From: Streptomyces sp. NL15-2K
Lineage (GTDB): Bacteria; Actinomycetota; Actinomycetes; Streptomycetales; Streptomycetaceae
Direction: 5' to 3'
Length of the DNA: 64,000 nt
NCBI RefSeq assembly: GCF_030551255.1
Contig: NZ_CP130630.1
Location: 10,105,001-10,169,000, forward strand
A program made the position numbers and the translations under genes. Below the pieces are notes generated by a model. The model worked only from the letters and a program-made list of their open reading frames with translations, did no database searches and was not told the origin of the DNA. Below, piece after piece: positions 1 through 13,500 of this stretch (position 1 is its first letter; every line of letters starts with the position of its first letter).

Positions 1-1577
1 CGTGGGCGCTGGTGGGCGAGGACGTCCACAGCCTCGGCGACATGCTGTCGGGCCAAGGGGCGTCGGTCGTACGGATGTCCGACGCGGCGGCGACGGCGGA
101 ACGGGACCTTGCCGGTGTGGTGGCGTCCCCGGCGTCGGTGGAGGACGCGCTGGCGCTGGTTCAGGGGTTGGTGGAGGTGGGGTGCCGGGCTCGGTTGTGG
201 TTGGTGACGCGGGGTGCGGTGGTTTCGGGGCGTGCTGATGGTGTGGTGGATGTCGGTCAGGCTGCGTTGTGGGGTTTTGGCCGGGTGGTGGGGTTGGAGT
301 ATCCGGAGTTGTGGGGTGGGTTGCTGGATCTGCCGTCGGTGGTTGATGGGCGTGCGGCGGTGCGGGTCGGGGCGGTGCTGGCGGGGGCGTTGGGGGCGGA
401 GGATCAGGTCGCTGTACGCGGTGGTGGTGTTCTGGTGCGGCGTCTGGTGCGTGCTCCGGCTTCGCGGGGTGAGGTGTGGCGGCCGCGTGGGACGGTGTTG
501 ATCACTGGGGGTACGGGTGGTCTGGGTGCTGAGGTGGCCCGTTGGGCTGCGGCCAGTGGTGCTGAGCGGTTGGTGTTGGTGTCGCGGCGTGGTGTGGGGG
601 CGCCGGGGGCTGGTGAGTTGCTGGCCGAGCTGCCGTGCGCGGAGGTTCATGCGTGTGACATGGCGGACCGGGCGGCTGTGGAAGCTTTGCTGGCCGCGGT
701 GGGTGGGGTCGACGCGGTGGTGCACGCGGCCGGCGTCGGCGAGGACGCGGCCCTGGCCGAAGCCGACGCGGCGCATTTGCGCCGTGTGATCTCCGGCAAG
801 GTTGATGGGGCTCTGCTTCTGGACGAGTTGGTCGGTGACGTGGATGCCTTTGTGGTGTTCTCGTCGATCTCGGGAGTGTGGGGCAGCCGCGGCCAGGCCG
901 CCTACGCCGCCGCGAACGCCGCCCTGGACGCTTTCGTCGAACGCCGCCGCGCGGTCGGCCGGCCCGGCACTGCGATCGCCTGGGGTCCGTGGGCGCGAGT
1001 CGGGATGGCCGCCGACCAGGGCGAGACCGAACTCCTGCGGCGCCAGGGCCTTCTCCCGCTGCCGCCTGCCCAGGCGGTGGCTGCGCTTGCTGGTGTGGTG
1101 GGTGGTGGGGAGGGTGTGCTGGCGGTTGCGGATGTTCGGTGGTCGGAGTTTGTTTCCTTGTTTGCTGTGGTGGGTGCGCGTCCGTTGTTCGAGGAGGTGG
1201 CAGAGGCTGGGGTGCCGGTTGTTGGGGGGGCGGTGTTTTCGGTTTTGGGGCAGCGGTTGGCTGGTTTGGGGGTGGGGGAGCGGGAGCGGTTTGTGGGGGA
1301 TTTGGTGCGGGCGCAGGTGGCTGGGGTGTTGGGTCATGGGTCGGTGGAGGCAGTGGTGCCGGGGCGGGCGTTCAAGGAGTTGGGTTTTGATTCGTTGACG
1401 GCGGTGGAGTTGCGGAATCGGTTGCAGGCGGTGACTGGTTTGGTGTTGTCGGCGACGCTGGTTTTTGATTATCCGAGTGTGGAGCGGTTGGCTGGTTTTC
1501 TTGTTGGGGAGTTGAGTGGTTCGGTTGAGGTGGTGGCGGGGGTGGATGGTGTTGCGGGGGGTGTTGTTGCTGGTGGT
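1..1577 (+). other. Module 0 (partial): KR-ACP
   Basis: Only the reductive end of this module is in the window; its KS and AT lie upstream, so the extender unit is unknown. The KR has an intact NADPH motif [13 protein letters not shown] from 489, Ser in FSS, catalytic Tyr at 903 and Asn four residues later. Trp at 879 (eight residues before Tyr), no LDD motif, and Gln three before Tyr make it A1-type, so an L-configured (3S-type) hydroxyl is expected. The ACP lies at about 1255-1515 with its active Ser codon at 1392. Bases 869-1072 are C-rich, unlike the G/T-rich DNA on either side. Confidence 0.93.
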
Positions 1578-4500
1578 GATGATCCGGTTGTGATTGTGGG
1601 TATGGGCTGTCGTTTTCCGGGGGGTGTGGATTCGCCGGATGGGTTGTGGGGTTTGGTGGTTTCTGGTTCGGATGCGGTGGGTGGTTTTCCGGTGGATCGG
1701 GGTTGGGATTTGGAGGGGTTGTATCACCCGGATCCGGATCATGCGGGGACGTCGTATGTGCGGGAGGGGGGTTTTCTGTATGACGTGGCGGAGTTCGATG
1801 CGGGATTGTTCGGGATTTCGCCGCGTGAGGCGTTGGCGATGGATCCGCAGCAGCGGTTGTTGTTGGAGACGTCGTGGGAGGCGTTCGAGCGGGCGGGGAT
1901 AGATCCCCTGTCGTTGCGGGGCGAGCAGGTCGGCGTATTCGCGGGCTCCAACGGGCAGGACTACGCCGCCCAGCGGTACGACGTCCCCACCGACCTCGAG
2001 GGATACCTGGGCACCGGGACCGCCGGCAGCGTTGTCTCCGGGCGGATCTCGTACACCTTCGGGCTGGAGGGCCCGGCCGTCACGGTGGATACGGCGTGTT
2101 CGTCGTCGTTGGTGGCGTTGCACCTGGCGGTGCAGGCGTTGCGCGCCGGTGAGTGCTCGATGGCCCTGGTCGGCGGAGTCACCGTCATGGCCACCCCGGA
2201 CGCGTTCCTGGACTTCTCCCGCCAGCGGGGGCTTGCCGCCGACGGCCGGTGCAAGCCGTTCGCGGCGGCGGCCGATGGGACGGGCTGGTCCGAGGGCGCG
2301 GGGATGCTGTTGGTGGAGCGGTTGTCGTCGGCGCGGGCTGGGGGGCGTCGGGTGTTGGCGGTGGTGCGGGGTACGGCGGTCAACCAGGACGGGGCGTCGA
2401 ATGGGTTGACGGCGCCGAATGGTCCGTCGCAGCAGCGGGTGATTCGTGCGGCGTTGGCGTCTGCGGGGCTGGCCCCGCAGGATGTGGATGCGGTGGAGGC
2501 GCATGGTACGGGGACGACGCTGGGTGATCCGATCGAGGCGCAGGCGTTGTTGGCGACTTATGGTCAGGAGCGGTCGGGGGAGCGGCCGTTGTGGCTGGGG
2601 TCGGTGAAGTCGAACATCGGTCACACCCAGGCGGCTGCGGGTGTGGCGGGGATCATCAAGATGGTCTTGGCGATGCGGCATGGGGTGTTGCCTGCGACGT
2701 TGCATGTGGATGAGGTGTCGCCGCATGTGGATTGGTCTGCGGGTCGTGTGGAGTTGTTGAGGTCGGCGCGGGCGTGGGAGGTGGGGGAGCGTCCGCGGCG
2801 GGCGGGTGTCTCGTCGTTCGGCATGAGCGGCACGAATGCGCACGCGATTTTGGAAGAGCCGCCGGTGGTGGAGCCGGTCGTGGCGGCGACGACGGGTGTG
2901 CGGTTGCCGGTGGTTCCGGTGGTGTTGTCGGGCGCGAGCGAGGCGGCGCTGCGGGCGCAGGCAGGGCGGCTGCGTGCGGTGGCGGACGCGGATTTGCTCG
3001 GTGTGGGGTTCGCGTCGGTGCGTCGTGGAGGGTTGGCGCATCGGGCGGTGGTGTTGGCGGGTGATGGGCAGGCGTTGGCGGCTGGGCTGGATGGGGTGGC
3101 CTCAGGTATCGGAGGCGGGGCTGGGGCTGTATGTGGGGTGGCTGGGGCTGGTCGGGTCGGGTTCCTGTTTGCGGGTCAGGGGTCGCAGCGGGTGGCGATG
3201 GGCCGGGGTCTGTATGAGGTGTTCCCGGTGTTCGCGGATGCGTTTGATGAGGTGGCGTTGTATGTGGACGCGCATCTGGACCGGCCGTTGGCGGAGGTGT
3301 TGTCGGATGAGGGGTTGATCGACCAGACGGGGTATGCGCAGCCGGCGATCTTCGCGGTTGAGGTGGCGTTGCATGCGTTGTTGGTGCATTGGGGTGTGGT
3401 GCCGGATGTGATGGTTGGGCATTCGGTCGGTGAGATTGCGGCGGCGTATGGGGCGGGTGTGTTGTCGCTGGCGGATGCGGCGGCGTTGGTGGTGGCGCGG
3501 GGGCGGTTGATGCAGGCGTTGCCGTCCGGTGGGGCGATGTTGGCGGTGGGTGCTTCGGAGGCGGAGGTGCGGGAGGCGTTCTCGGATGTCGACCTCGCGG
3601 CGGTGAACGGGCCTGCTGCGGTGGTGGTTTCAGGGGCCGAGAGCGAGGTCGTGCGGGCGGCGGCGGGGGCGGCCGAGCGGGGCTGGAAGTCCTCCCGGCT
3701 GCGGACGAGTCACGCTTTCCACTCGCGGCTGATGGAGCCGATGCTCGATGAGTTCCGGGCGGTGGTGGAGGGACTGAGTTTTGCCGAGCCGTCGGTCGCG
3801 GTGGTGTCGACGGTGACGGGGCGGCCGGTGGAGTCGGGGCAGTGGTCGGATCCGGGTTACTGGGTGGAGCAGGTTCGTCGGCCCGTGCGGTTTGCTGACG
3901 CGCTTGGTTCGCTGGAGGGCATCGGGCGGTTTGTCGAGTTGGGCCCGGACGGTGTGCTGTCCGCGCTGGTGCAGGATTCGCAGGCGGTGGCGGTGCCGTT
4001 GCTGCGCCGGGAGCGGGACGAGGTCACGACGGCGCTGACTGCTCTGGCCACCCTGCACGTTCATGGCGTAGCGGTCGACTGGGCGGCCGTGTACGCAGGA
4101 ACCGGCGCCCAGCCGGTGACTCTGCCGACCTATGCGTTCCAGCGTGAGCGGTTCTGGCTGGAGACGCGGGCGACGGAGTCCGCCGCCGACCCGGTCGACG
4201 CCGAGTTCTGGGCGTCGGTGGAGCAGGGTGACCTGCATGGCCTGGCCGCGCAGCTCGGTGTGCCGACCGAGTCGCTGGAAAACCTGCTGCCCGCGCTCGC
4301 GTCCTGGCGGGCTGGTGGCCGCGAGCGATCGCTGATCGACGGCTGGCGCTACCGGATCACCTGGAAGCCCACCGACCTGCCGAACGCCGAGTTGACCGGA
4401 CGATGGGTCCTGGTCGGTGACGACCACTTCGGGCTGAGCGCGGTGCTCAGCGGGCTCGGCGCGTCGGTGACCCAGGTCCCAGCCGGTACCCGGGCGGAGC

Positions 4501-7500
4501 TGGCTGCCCGACTCGCGGGGATCGACGCCTCCGGTGTGGTGGCGTCCCCGGCGTCGGTGGAGGACGCGCTGGCGCTGGTTCAGGGGTTGGTGGAGGTGGG
4601 GTGCCGGGCTCGGTTGTGGTTGGTGACGCGGGGTGCGGTGGTTTCGGGGCGTGCTGATGGTGTGGTGGATGTCGGTCAGGCTGCGTTGTGGGGTTTTGGC
4701 CGGGTGGTGGGGTTGGAGTATCCGGAGTTGTGGGGTGGGTTGCTGGATCTGCCGTCGGTGGTTGATGGGCGTGCGGCGGTGCGGGTCGGGGCGGTGCTGG
4801 CGGGGGCGTTGGGGGCGGAGGATCAGGTCGCTGTACGCGGTGGTGGTGTTCTGGTGCGGCGTCTGGTGCATGCTCCGGCTTCGCGGGGTGAGGTGTGGCG
4901 GCCGTGTGGCACGGTGTTGATCACTGGGGGTACGGGTGGTCTGGGTGCTGAGGTGGCCCGCTGGGCTGCGGCCAGTGGTGCTGAGCGGTTGGTGCTGGTT
5001 TCGCGGCGTGGTGTGGGGGCGCCGGGGGCTGGTGAGTTGCTGGCCGAGCTGCCGTGCGCGGAGGTTCATGCGTGTGACATGGCGGACCGGGCGGCTGTGG
5101 AAGCTTTGCTGGCCGCGGTGGGTGGGGTCGACGCGGTGGTGCACGCGGCCGGCGTCGGCGAGGACGCGGCCCTGGCCGAAGCCGACGCGGCGCATTTGCG
5201 CCGTGTGATCTCCGGCAAGGTTGATGGGGCTCTGCTTCTGGACGAGTTGGTCGGTGACGTGGATGCCTTTGTGGTGTTCTCGTCGATTTCGGGTGTGTGG
5301 GGGAGTGCGGAGCAGGCGGCTTATGGGGCTGCGAATGCCGCGTTGGATGCTTTGGTCGCGCGGCGTCGTGCACTGGGGTTGTCGGGTACGGCTGTGGCGT
5401 GGGGGCCGTGGGCTGAGGTCGGCATGGCCGCCGACAGCGCGGTCGCGACCAAGTTGCGGCGCCGCGGTCTGGTGCCGCTGGACCCCCAGCGGGCGGTGGC
5501 TGCGCTTGCTGGTGTGGTGGGTGGTGGGGAGGGTGTGCTGGCGGTTGCGGATGTTCGGTGGTCGGAGTTTGTTTCCTTGTTTGCTGTGGTGGGTGCGCGT
5601 CCGTTGTTCGAGGAGGTGGCAGAGGCTGGGGTGCCGGTTGTTGGGGGGGCGGTGTTTTCGGTTTTGGGGCAGCGGTTGGCTGGTTTGGGGGTGGGGGAGC
5701 GGGAGCGGTTTGTGGGGGATTTGGTGCGGGCGCAGGTGGCTGGGGTGTTGGGTCATGGGTCGGTGGAGGCAGTGGTGCCGGGGCGGGCGTTCAAGGAGTT
5801 GGGTTTTGATTCGTTGACGGCGGTGGAGTTGCGGAATCGGTTGCAGGCGGTGACTGGTTTGGTGTTGTCGGCGACGCTGGTTTTTGATTATCCGAGTGTG
5901 GAGCGGTTGGCTGGTTTTCTTGTTGGGGAGTTGAGTGGTTCGGTTGAGGTGGTGGCGGGGGTGGATGGTGTTGCGGGGGGTGTTGTTGCTGGTGGTGATG
6001 ATCCGGTTGTGATTGTGGGTATGGGCTGTCGTTTTCCGGGGGGTGTGGATTCGCCGGATGGGTTGTGGGGTTTGGTGGTTTCTGGTTCGGATGCGGTGGG
6101 TGGTTTTCCGGTGGATCGGGGTTGGGATTTGGAGGGGTTGTATCACCCGGATCCGGATCATGCGGGGACGTCGTATGTGCGGGAGGGGGGTTTTCTGTAT
6201 GACGTGGCGGAGTTCGATGCGGGATTGTTCGGGATTTCGCCGCGTGAGGCGTTGGCGATGGATCCGCAGCAGCGGTTGTTGTTGGAGACGTCATGGGAGG
6301 CGTTCGAGCGGGCGGGGATAGATCCGCTGTCGTTGCGGGGCGAGCAGGTCGGCGTATTCGCCGGCACGAACAGCCTTGATTACGCCAGCCGCGCCGACGG
6401 ACTCCCGGAGGGGCTGGAAGGGCATCTCCTGACCGGGACCGCCGGCAGCGTTGTCTCCGGGCGGATCTCGTACACCTTCGGGCTGGAGGGTCCGGCGGTG
6501 ACGGTGGATACGGCGTGTTCGTCGTCGTTGGTGGCGTTGCATCTGGCGGTGCAGGCACTGCGGTCGGGTGAGTGCTCGATGGCCCTGGTCGGCGGTGTGG
6601 CCGTGATGTCGGGGCCGGAGACCTTCGTTCAGTTCTCCCGCCAGCGGGGGCTTGCCGCCGACGGCCGGTGCAAGCCGTTCGCGGCGGCGGCCGATGGGAC
6701 GGGCTGGTCCGAGGGCGCGGGGATGCTGTTGGTGGAGCGGTTGTCGTCGGCGCGGGCGGCGGGGCGTCGGGTGTTGGCGGTGGTGCGGGGTACGGCGGTG
6801 AATCAGGATGGTGCGTCGAATGGGTTGACGGCGCCGAATGGTCCGTCGCAGCAGCGGGTGATTCGTGCGGCGTTGGCGTCTGCGGGGCTGGCCCCGCAGG
6901 ATGTGGATGCGGTGGAGGCGCACGGCACCGGTACCACGCTGGGTGACCCGATCGAGGCGCAGGCACTCCTGGCAACCTACGGCCAGGATCGCTCGGGGAA
7001 CCGGCCGTTGTGGCTGGGGTCGGTGAAGTCGAACATCGGTCACACCCAGGCGGCTGCGGGTGTGGCGGGGATCATCAAGATGGTCTTGGCGATGCGGCAT
7101 GGGGTGTTGCCTGCGACGTTGCATGTGGATGAGGTGTCGCCGCATGTGGATTGGTCTGCGGGTCGTGTGGAGTTGTTGAGGTCGGCGCGGGCGTGGGAGG
7201 TGGGGGAGCGTCCGCGGCGGGCGGGTGTCTCGGCGTTCGGCATGAGCGGTACGAATGCGCACGTCATCCTTGAGGAGCCGCCGGCCGAGGAGGTGGTGGC
7301 CGGTCCGGCACGGTTGCCGGTGGTTCCGGTGGTGTTGTCGGGGGCGAGTGAGGAGGCGTTGCGGGCGCAGGCAGGGCGGTTCCGTTCTGTCGTGGGTGGT
7401 GATCTGTGGGCGTGGGGTGCGGCTGCCGCGCGGCGGCCGGCGTTGGCGCATCGGGCAGTGGTGTTGGCATCTGATGTGGACGTGTTGGCGGTTGGTCTTG

Positions 7501-10500
7501 ATGCGGTGGCCTCCGGGAGTGGTGGTCTGGTCGGGGTGGCTGGGTCTGGTCGGGTCGGGTTCCTGTTTGCGGGTCAGGGGTCGCAGCGGGTGGGGATGGG
7601 CCGGGGTCTGTATGAGGTGTTCCCGGTGTTCGCGGATGCGTTTGATGAGGTGGCGTTGTATGTGGACGCGCATCTGGACCGGCCGTTGGCGGAGGTGCTC
7701 TGCGATGAGGGGTTGATCGACCAGACGGGGTATGCGCAGCCTGCGATCTTCGCGGTGGAGGTGGCGTTGCATGCGTTGTTGGTGCATTGGGGTGTGGTGC
7801 CGGATGTGATGGTTGGGCATTCGGTCGGTGAGATTGCGGCGGCGTATGGGGCGGGTGTGTTGTCGCTGGCGGATGCGGCGGCGTTGGTCGTGGCGCGGGG
7901 GCGGTTGATGCAGGCGTTGCCGTCCGGTGGGGCGATGTTGGCGGTGGGTGCTTCGGAGGCGGAGGTGCGGGAGGCGTTCCCGGACCTGGATATCGCGGCG
8001 GTGAACGGCCCGGCTGCGGTGGTGGTGTCGGGGCTTGAGGCGGATGTGGAGCGGGCCGTTGCGGTGGCGGGTGAGCGGGGGTGGAAGGCGAGCCGGTTGC
8101 GCACCAGTCATGCCTTCCACTCGCGTCTGATGGAGCCGATGCTCGCGGAGTTCCGCGCGGTCGTGGAGACGCTGAGTTTTGCTGAGCCGATGCTCCCGGC
8201 GGTCTCTACGGTGACCGGTCGCCCTGTCGAGCCCGGGCAGTGGTCGGATCCGGGTTACTGGGTGGAGCAGGTCCGCCAGCCGGTCCGGTTTGCTGACGCG
8301 CTCGATTCTCTCGACGGCATGGGCAGGTTTGTGGAGCTGGGCCCGGACGGTGTGCTGTCCGCGTTGGTGCAGGATCCGGAAGCGGTGGCGGTGTCGTTGC
8401 TGCGCCGGGAGCGGGATGAGGCCACTACCGCGCTGACCGCTCTGGCCACCCTGCACGTCCACGGCGTAACGGTCGATTGGACGCAGTTGTTCGCCGGGGT
8501 TGAACCGGTCGAGTTGCCGACGTACGCGTTCCAGCGCCAGCGGTACTGGCCGGATGAGGTACCTGTCGGCCGGGCTTCGGAGTCGGATCGCGAAGACGCC
8601 GATTTCTGGAGCACCGTTGAACGCGGCGACTTGCCGGCGTTGGCCGAGCAACTGGGAGTCGCGACCACTGCGCTCGAGGGTTTGATACCGGCGTTGGCGT
8701 CTTGGCGGGCGCGGGGTCGGGAGCGTTCGTTGGTCGACGGCTGGCGGTACCGGGTCGACTGGGAGCCGGCGACCGCTCCGGCCGAGGCCCGGCTCGCCGG
8801 CGTGTGGGCTGTTATTGGTGAGGACGTCTACGGCGTCGGCGAGGTGCTGGCGGGGCTGGGTGCGTCGGTGCTGTCGGTGACCGGCCGGGAGCAGTTGGAG
8901 GGGCTCGACGTCGCAGGCCTCGTCGCATCGCCGACATCTCTGGCTGATGCGCTCGGGTTGGTTCAGGCATTGGTGGAGGTGGGGTGCCGGGCTCGGTTGT
9001 GGTTGGTGACGCGGGGTGCGGTGGCCACGGGCCGGGCGGATGGCGCGGTGGATGTACGGCAGGCACAACTCTGGGGCTTTGGGCGTGCGGTGGGGTTGGA
9101 GCATCCGGAGTTGTGGGGTGGGTTGCTGGATCTGCCGGCTGAGTTGGACCAGCGGGCTGCGGTGCGGGTCGGGGCGGTGCTGGCCGGGGGGCTGGGGGCG
9201 GAGGATCAGGTCGCTGTACGCGGTGGTGGGGTTCTGGTGCGGCGCCTCGCGCACGCGCCGTCCGGCGCTGTAACGGTGTGGCGGCCGCGTGGGACGGTGT
9301 TGATCACTGGTGGGACGGGTGGTCTGGGGGCTGAGGTGGCCCGTTGGGCTGCGGTCAACGGTGCTGAGCGGTTGGTGCTGGTGTCACGGCGTGGGCCGGA
9401 GGCGCCGGATGTTGACGAGTTGCTTGCCGAGTTGCCGCATGCGGAGGTGCATGCGTGTGACATGGCTGACCGGGTGGCTGTGGAGGCTTTGCTGGCTGCG
9501 GTGGGTGAGGTCGATGCGGTGGTGCATGCGGCCGGTGTGGGTGAGGATGTCGCGTTGCGGGATGCGGACCAGGCGCATTTGGAGCGTGTGGTGCGTGGCA
9601 AGGTTGATGGGGCTTTGCATCTGGATGAGTTGGTGGGTGACGTGGATGCCTTTGTGGTGTTCTCGTCGATTTCGGGTGTGTGGGGCAGTGGTGAGCAGGC
9701 GGCTTATGGGGCTGCGAATGCGGCGTTGGATGCTTTGGTTGCGCGGCGTCGTGCGGTGGGGTTGTCGGGTACGGCTGTGGCGTGGGGTCCGTGGGCTGAG
9801 GTCGGCATGGCTGCTGACAGTGCGGTGGCCAGTCAGTTGCGGCGTCGTGGACTGACTCCGATGGCTCCGGGTCGTGCGTTGGCGGCGTTGGCGGTGGCTG
9901 TTGGTTGCGGGGATGAGGCGCTTACGGTCGCGGACGTACGGTGGGCGGAGTTCCTGCCGCTGTTCACCGCCACCCGCGAGCGCCCGCTGTTCGCCCGGCT
10001 TGCCCCTGCCGCGGCCGACTCCACACAGCCGGAAACCGGTCTTGCCGGTCGGTTGGCGCCGCTGTCTGGGGTGGAGCGGCGGCGGAGTGTGCTGGAGTTG
10101 GTGCGGGTTGAGGTTGCCGCGGTGCTGGGGCATGCTTCCGCCGAGGTGGTGGAGCCGGGGCGGGCGTTCAAGGATTTGGGTTTTGATTCGTTGACGGCGG
10201 TGGAGTTGCGGAATCGGTTGCGGGCGGTGACTGGTTTGGCTCTGCCGGCGACGCTGGTTTTCGATCATCCGAGTGCGGGTCGGCTTGCTGAGTTTTTGCT
10301 GAGTGAGGTGGTCGGTGGGGAGGTTGTTTCGGCGGGTGTGGGTGGTTCGGTTGTTTCGGTGGATGATGACCCGGTTGTGATTGTTGGGATGGGGGTGCGT
10401 TTGCCGGGTGGGGTGGAGACGCCTGAGGAGTACTGGGACCTAGTCGCTTCTGGCCGGGACGGTATCGGGGCGTTTCCGGCGGATCGTGGTTGGGATTTGG

Positions 10501-13500
10501 AGGCGCTTTATCATCCGGATCCGGAGCATGTGGGGACGTTTTATGCCCGTGAGGGTGGGTTCCTTTATGGTGCGGGTGATTTTGATGCGGGGTTGTTCGG
10601 GATTTCGCCGCGTGAGGCGTTGGCGATGGATCCGCAGCAGCGGTTGTTGTTGGAGATGTCGTGGGAGGCGTTGGAGCGGGGTGGGGTTGATCCGCTGGGT
10701 TTGCGGGGTGAGCCGGTGGGTGTGTTTGTCGGGGCCTCGTTCATGGGGTATGGGAACGGGCCGGGGGAGTCGGCCGATGGTGTTGAGGGCTATCTGCTGA
10801 CGGGGACGGCGTCGTCGGTGTTGTCGGGGCGGGTGTCGTACTCGTTCGGGCTGGAGGGTCCGGCGGTGACGGTGGATACGGCGTGTTCGTCGTCGTTGGT
10901 GGCGTTGCATCTGGCGGTGCAGGCGTTGCGGGCGGGTGAGTGTTCGATGGCGCTGGTCGGCGGTGTCACCGTGATGCCGAACGCGGATGTGTTCGTGGAG
11001 TTCTCCCGGCAGCGGGGGCTTTCCCCGGACGGGCGGTGCAAGTCCTTCGGGGCGGCGGCCGATGGGACGGGCTGGTCCGAGGGCGCGGGGATGCTGTTGG
11101 TGGAGCGGTTGTCGTCGGCGCGGGCTGGGGGGCGTCGGGTGTTGGCGGTGGTGCGGGGTACGGCGGTGAATCAGGACGGGGCGTCGAACGGGCTGACGGC
11201 GCCGAACGGCCCGTCGCAACAGCGGGTCATCCGGGCCGCGCTCGCCAACGCCGGCCTGACCTCCCAGGACGTCGACGCGGTTGAGGCGCATGGTACGGGG
11301 ACGACGCTGGGTGATCCGATCGAGGCGCAGGCGTTGTTGGCGACTTATGGTCAAGGGCGGTCGGGGGAGCGGCCGTTGTGGCTGGGGTCGGTGAAGTCGA
11401 ATATCGGTCATACTCAGGCGGCTGCGGGTGTGGCCGGCATTGTGAAGATGGTCTTGGCGATGCGGCATGGGGTGTTGCCTGCGACGTTGCATGTGGATGA
11501 GGTGTCGCCGCATGTGGATTGGTCTGCGGGTCGTGTGGAGTTGTTGAGGTCGGCGCGGGCGTGGGAGGTGGGGGAGCGTCCGCGGCGGGCGGGTGTCTCG
11601 GCGTTCGGGGTCTCGGGCACGAACGCGCACGTCATCATCGAGGAGCCGCCGGTGGTGGAGCCGGTCGTGGCGGCGACGCCGGGTGTGCGGTTGCCGGTGG
11701 TTCCGGTGCTGTTGTCCGGAGCCGACGAGGCGGCGCTGCGCGCCCAGGCGCAGCGGCTGCTTGATTACCCCGGCGCGGACACGGCTCACTTGGCGGCGCT
11801 GGGTGTGGCCTCGATCCGGCGTGCCGCGCTGCCCCATCGGGCCGTCGTGCTCGCTGGGGACTGGGAGACGCTGGTCTACGGAGTGCGTGGCGTTGCCGTC
11901 GGGGCTGCGACCCTGCGTGGGACCGTGAGTGTGAGCGGGGTCGGGTTCCTGTTTGCGGGTCAGGGGTCGCAGCGGGTGGGGATGGGCCGGGGTCTGTATG
12001 AGGTGTTCCCGGTGTTCGCGGATGCGTTTGATGAGGTGGCGTTGTATGTGGACGCGCATCTGGACCGGCCGTTGGTGGAGGTGTTGTCGGATGAGGGGTT
12101 GATCGACCAGACGGGGTATGCGCAGCCGGCGATCTTCGCGGTGGAGGTGGCGTTGCATGCGCTGCTCTCGCACTGGGGTGTGCGCGCCGATGTGCTGGTG
12201 GGTCACTCGATTGGAGAGATCACGGCTGCGTACGTGGCCGGGGTTCTCAGCATTGCGGACGCGGCGGCGCTGGTCGTGGCGCGGGGGCGGTTGATGCAGG
12301 CGTTGCCGGCGGGCGGCGCGATGCTGGCGGTGGGTGCTTCGGAGGCGGAGGTGCGGGAGGCGTTCCCGGAGATCGACCTCGCGGCGGTGAACGGCCCGGC
12401 TGCGGTGGTGGTGTCGGGGCTTGTAGCAGAAGTGGAGCAGGTCGCCTCGCTGGCCGGTGAGCGGGGCTGGAAGACGAGCCGGCTGCGCACCAGTCACGCG
12501 TTCCACTCGCGTCTGATGGAGCCGATGCTCGCGGAGTTCCGCACGGTCGTGGAGACGCTGAGTTTTGCTGAGCCGATGCTCCCGGCGGTCTCTACGGTGA
12601 CCGGCCGTCCTGTCGAGCCCGGGCAGTGGTCGGATCCGGGTTACTGGGTGGAGCAGGTCCGCCAGCCGGTCCGATTCGCTGACGCGCTCGATTCTCTCGA
12701 CGGCATCGGCAGGTTTGTGGAGCTGGGCCCGGACGGTGTGCTGTCCGCCCTGGTCCAGGATCCGGAAGCGGTGGCCGTCCCCGTGCTGCGCCGGGAGCGG
12801 GATGAGGCCACTACCGCGCTGACCGCCCTGGCCACGCTGCACGTCCACGGGGTGGAGGTGGACTGGGCGCAGTTGTTCACTGGGGTGGAGCCGGTGGAGT
12901 TGCCCACGTATGCGTTCCAGCGTCAGCGGTATTGGCTGGAGTCGCGTCTGGAGAGGGCCGGTGTGGTCGATCCTGTGGATGCGGGGTTCTGGGAGACGGT
13001 TGCTCGGGGTGATCTGGCCGGGCTTGCCGCGGAGTTGGGTGTGGAGCCGAGTTCTCCGTTGGAGAGTGTGCTGCCGGCGTTGTCGTCGTGGCGGGCGCGG
13101 GGGCGGGAGCGTTCGCGGTTGGATGGCTGGCGTTACCACGTCAGTTGGAAGCCGGTTACCGACCTGGCCGAGCAGGCGCTTCGTGGCACCTGGGCGCTCA
13201 TCGGCGACGACGGGTCTGGGACGAGCGATGCGTTGGGGCTCGCCGATGCTCTAACAGGGATCGGTGCCGAGGTCGTGGCTGTGCCCCTCGGTGACCGCGC
13301 CGAACTGGCCGTGCGTCTGCGCGAGCTGGAGTCCGCCGGGATCCTTGTGCACCCCACTGTTGCTCTCGCGGACGTACTGGCCGTGGTCCAAGCGCTGGCG
13401 GACGTCGAGAGCAGCGCGCCGCTGTGGCTGGTGACCCGGGGTGCGGTGTCCGTGGGACGGGCGGACGGTGCGCCGGATGTCGTACAGGCAGCGAAGTGGG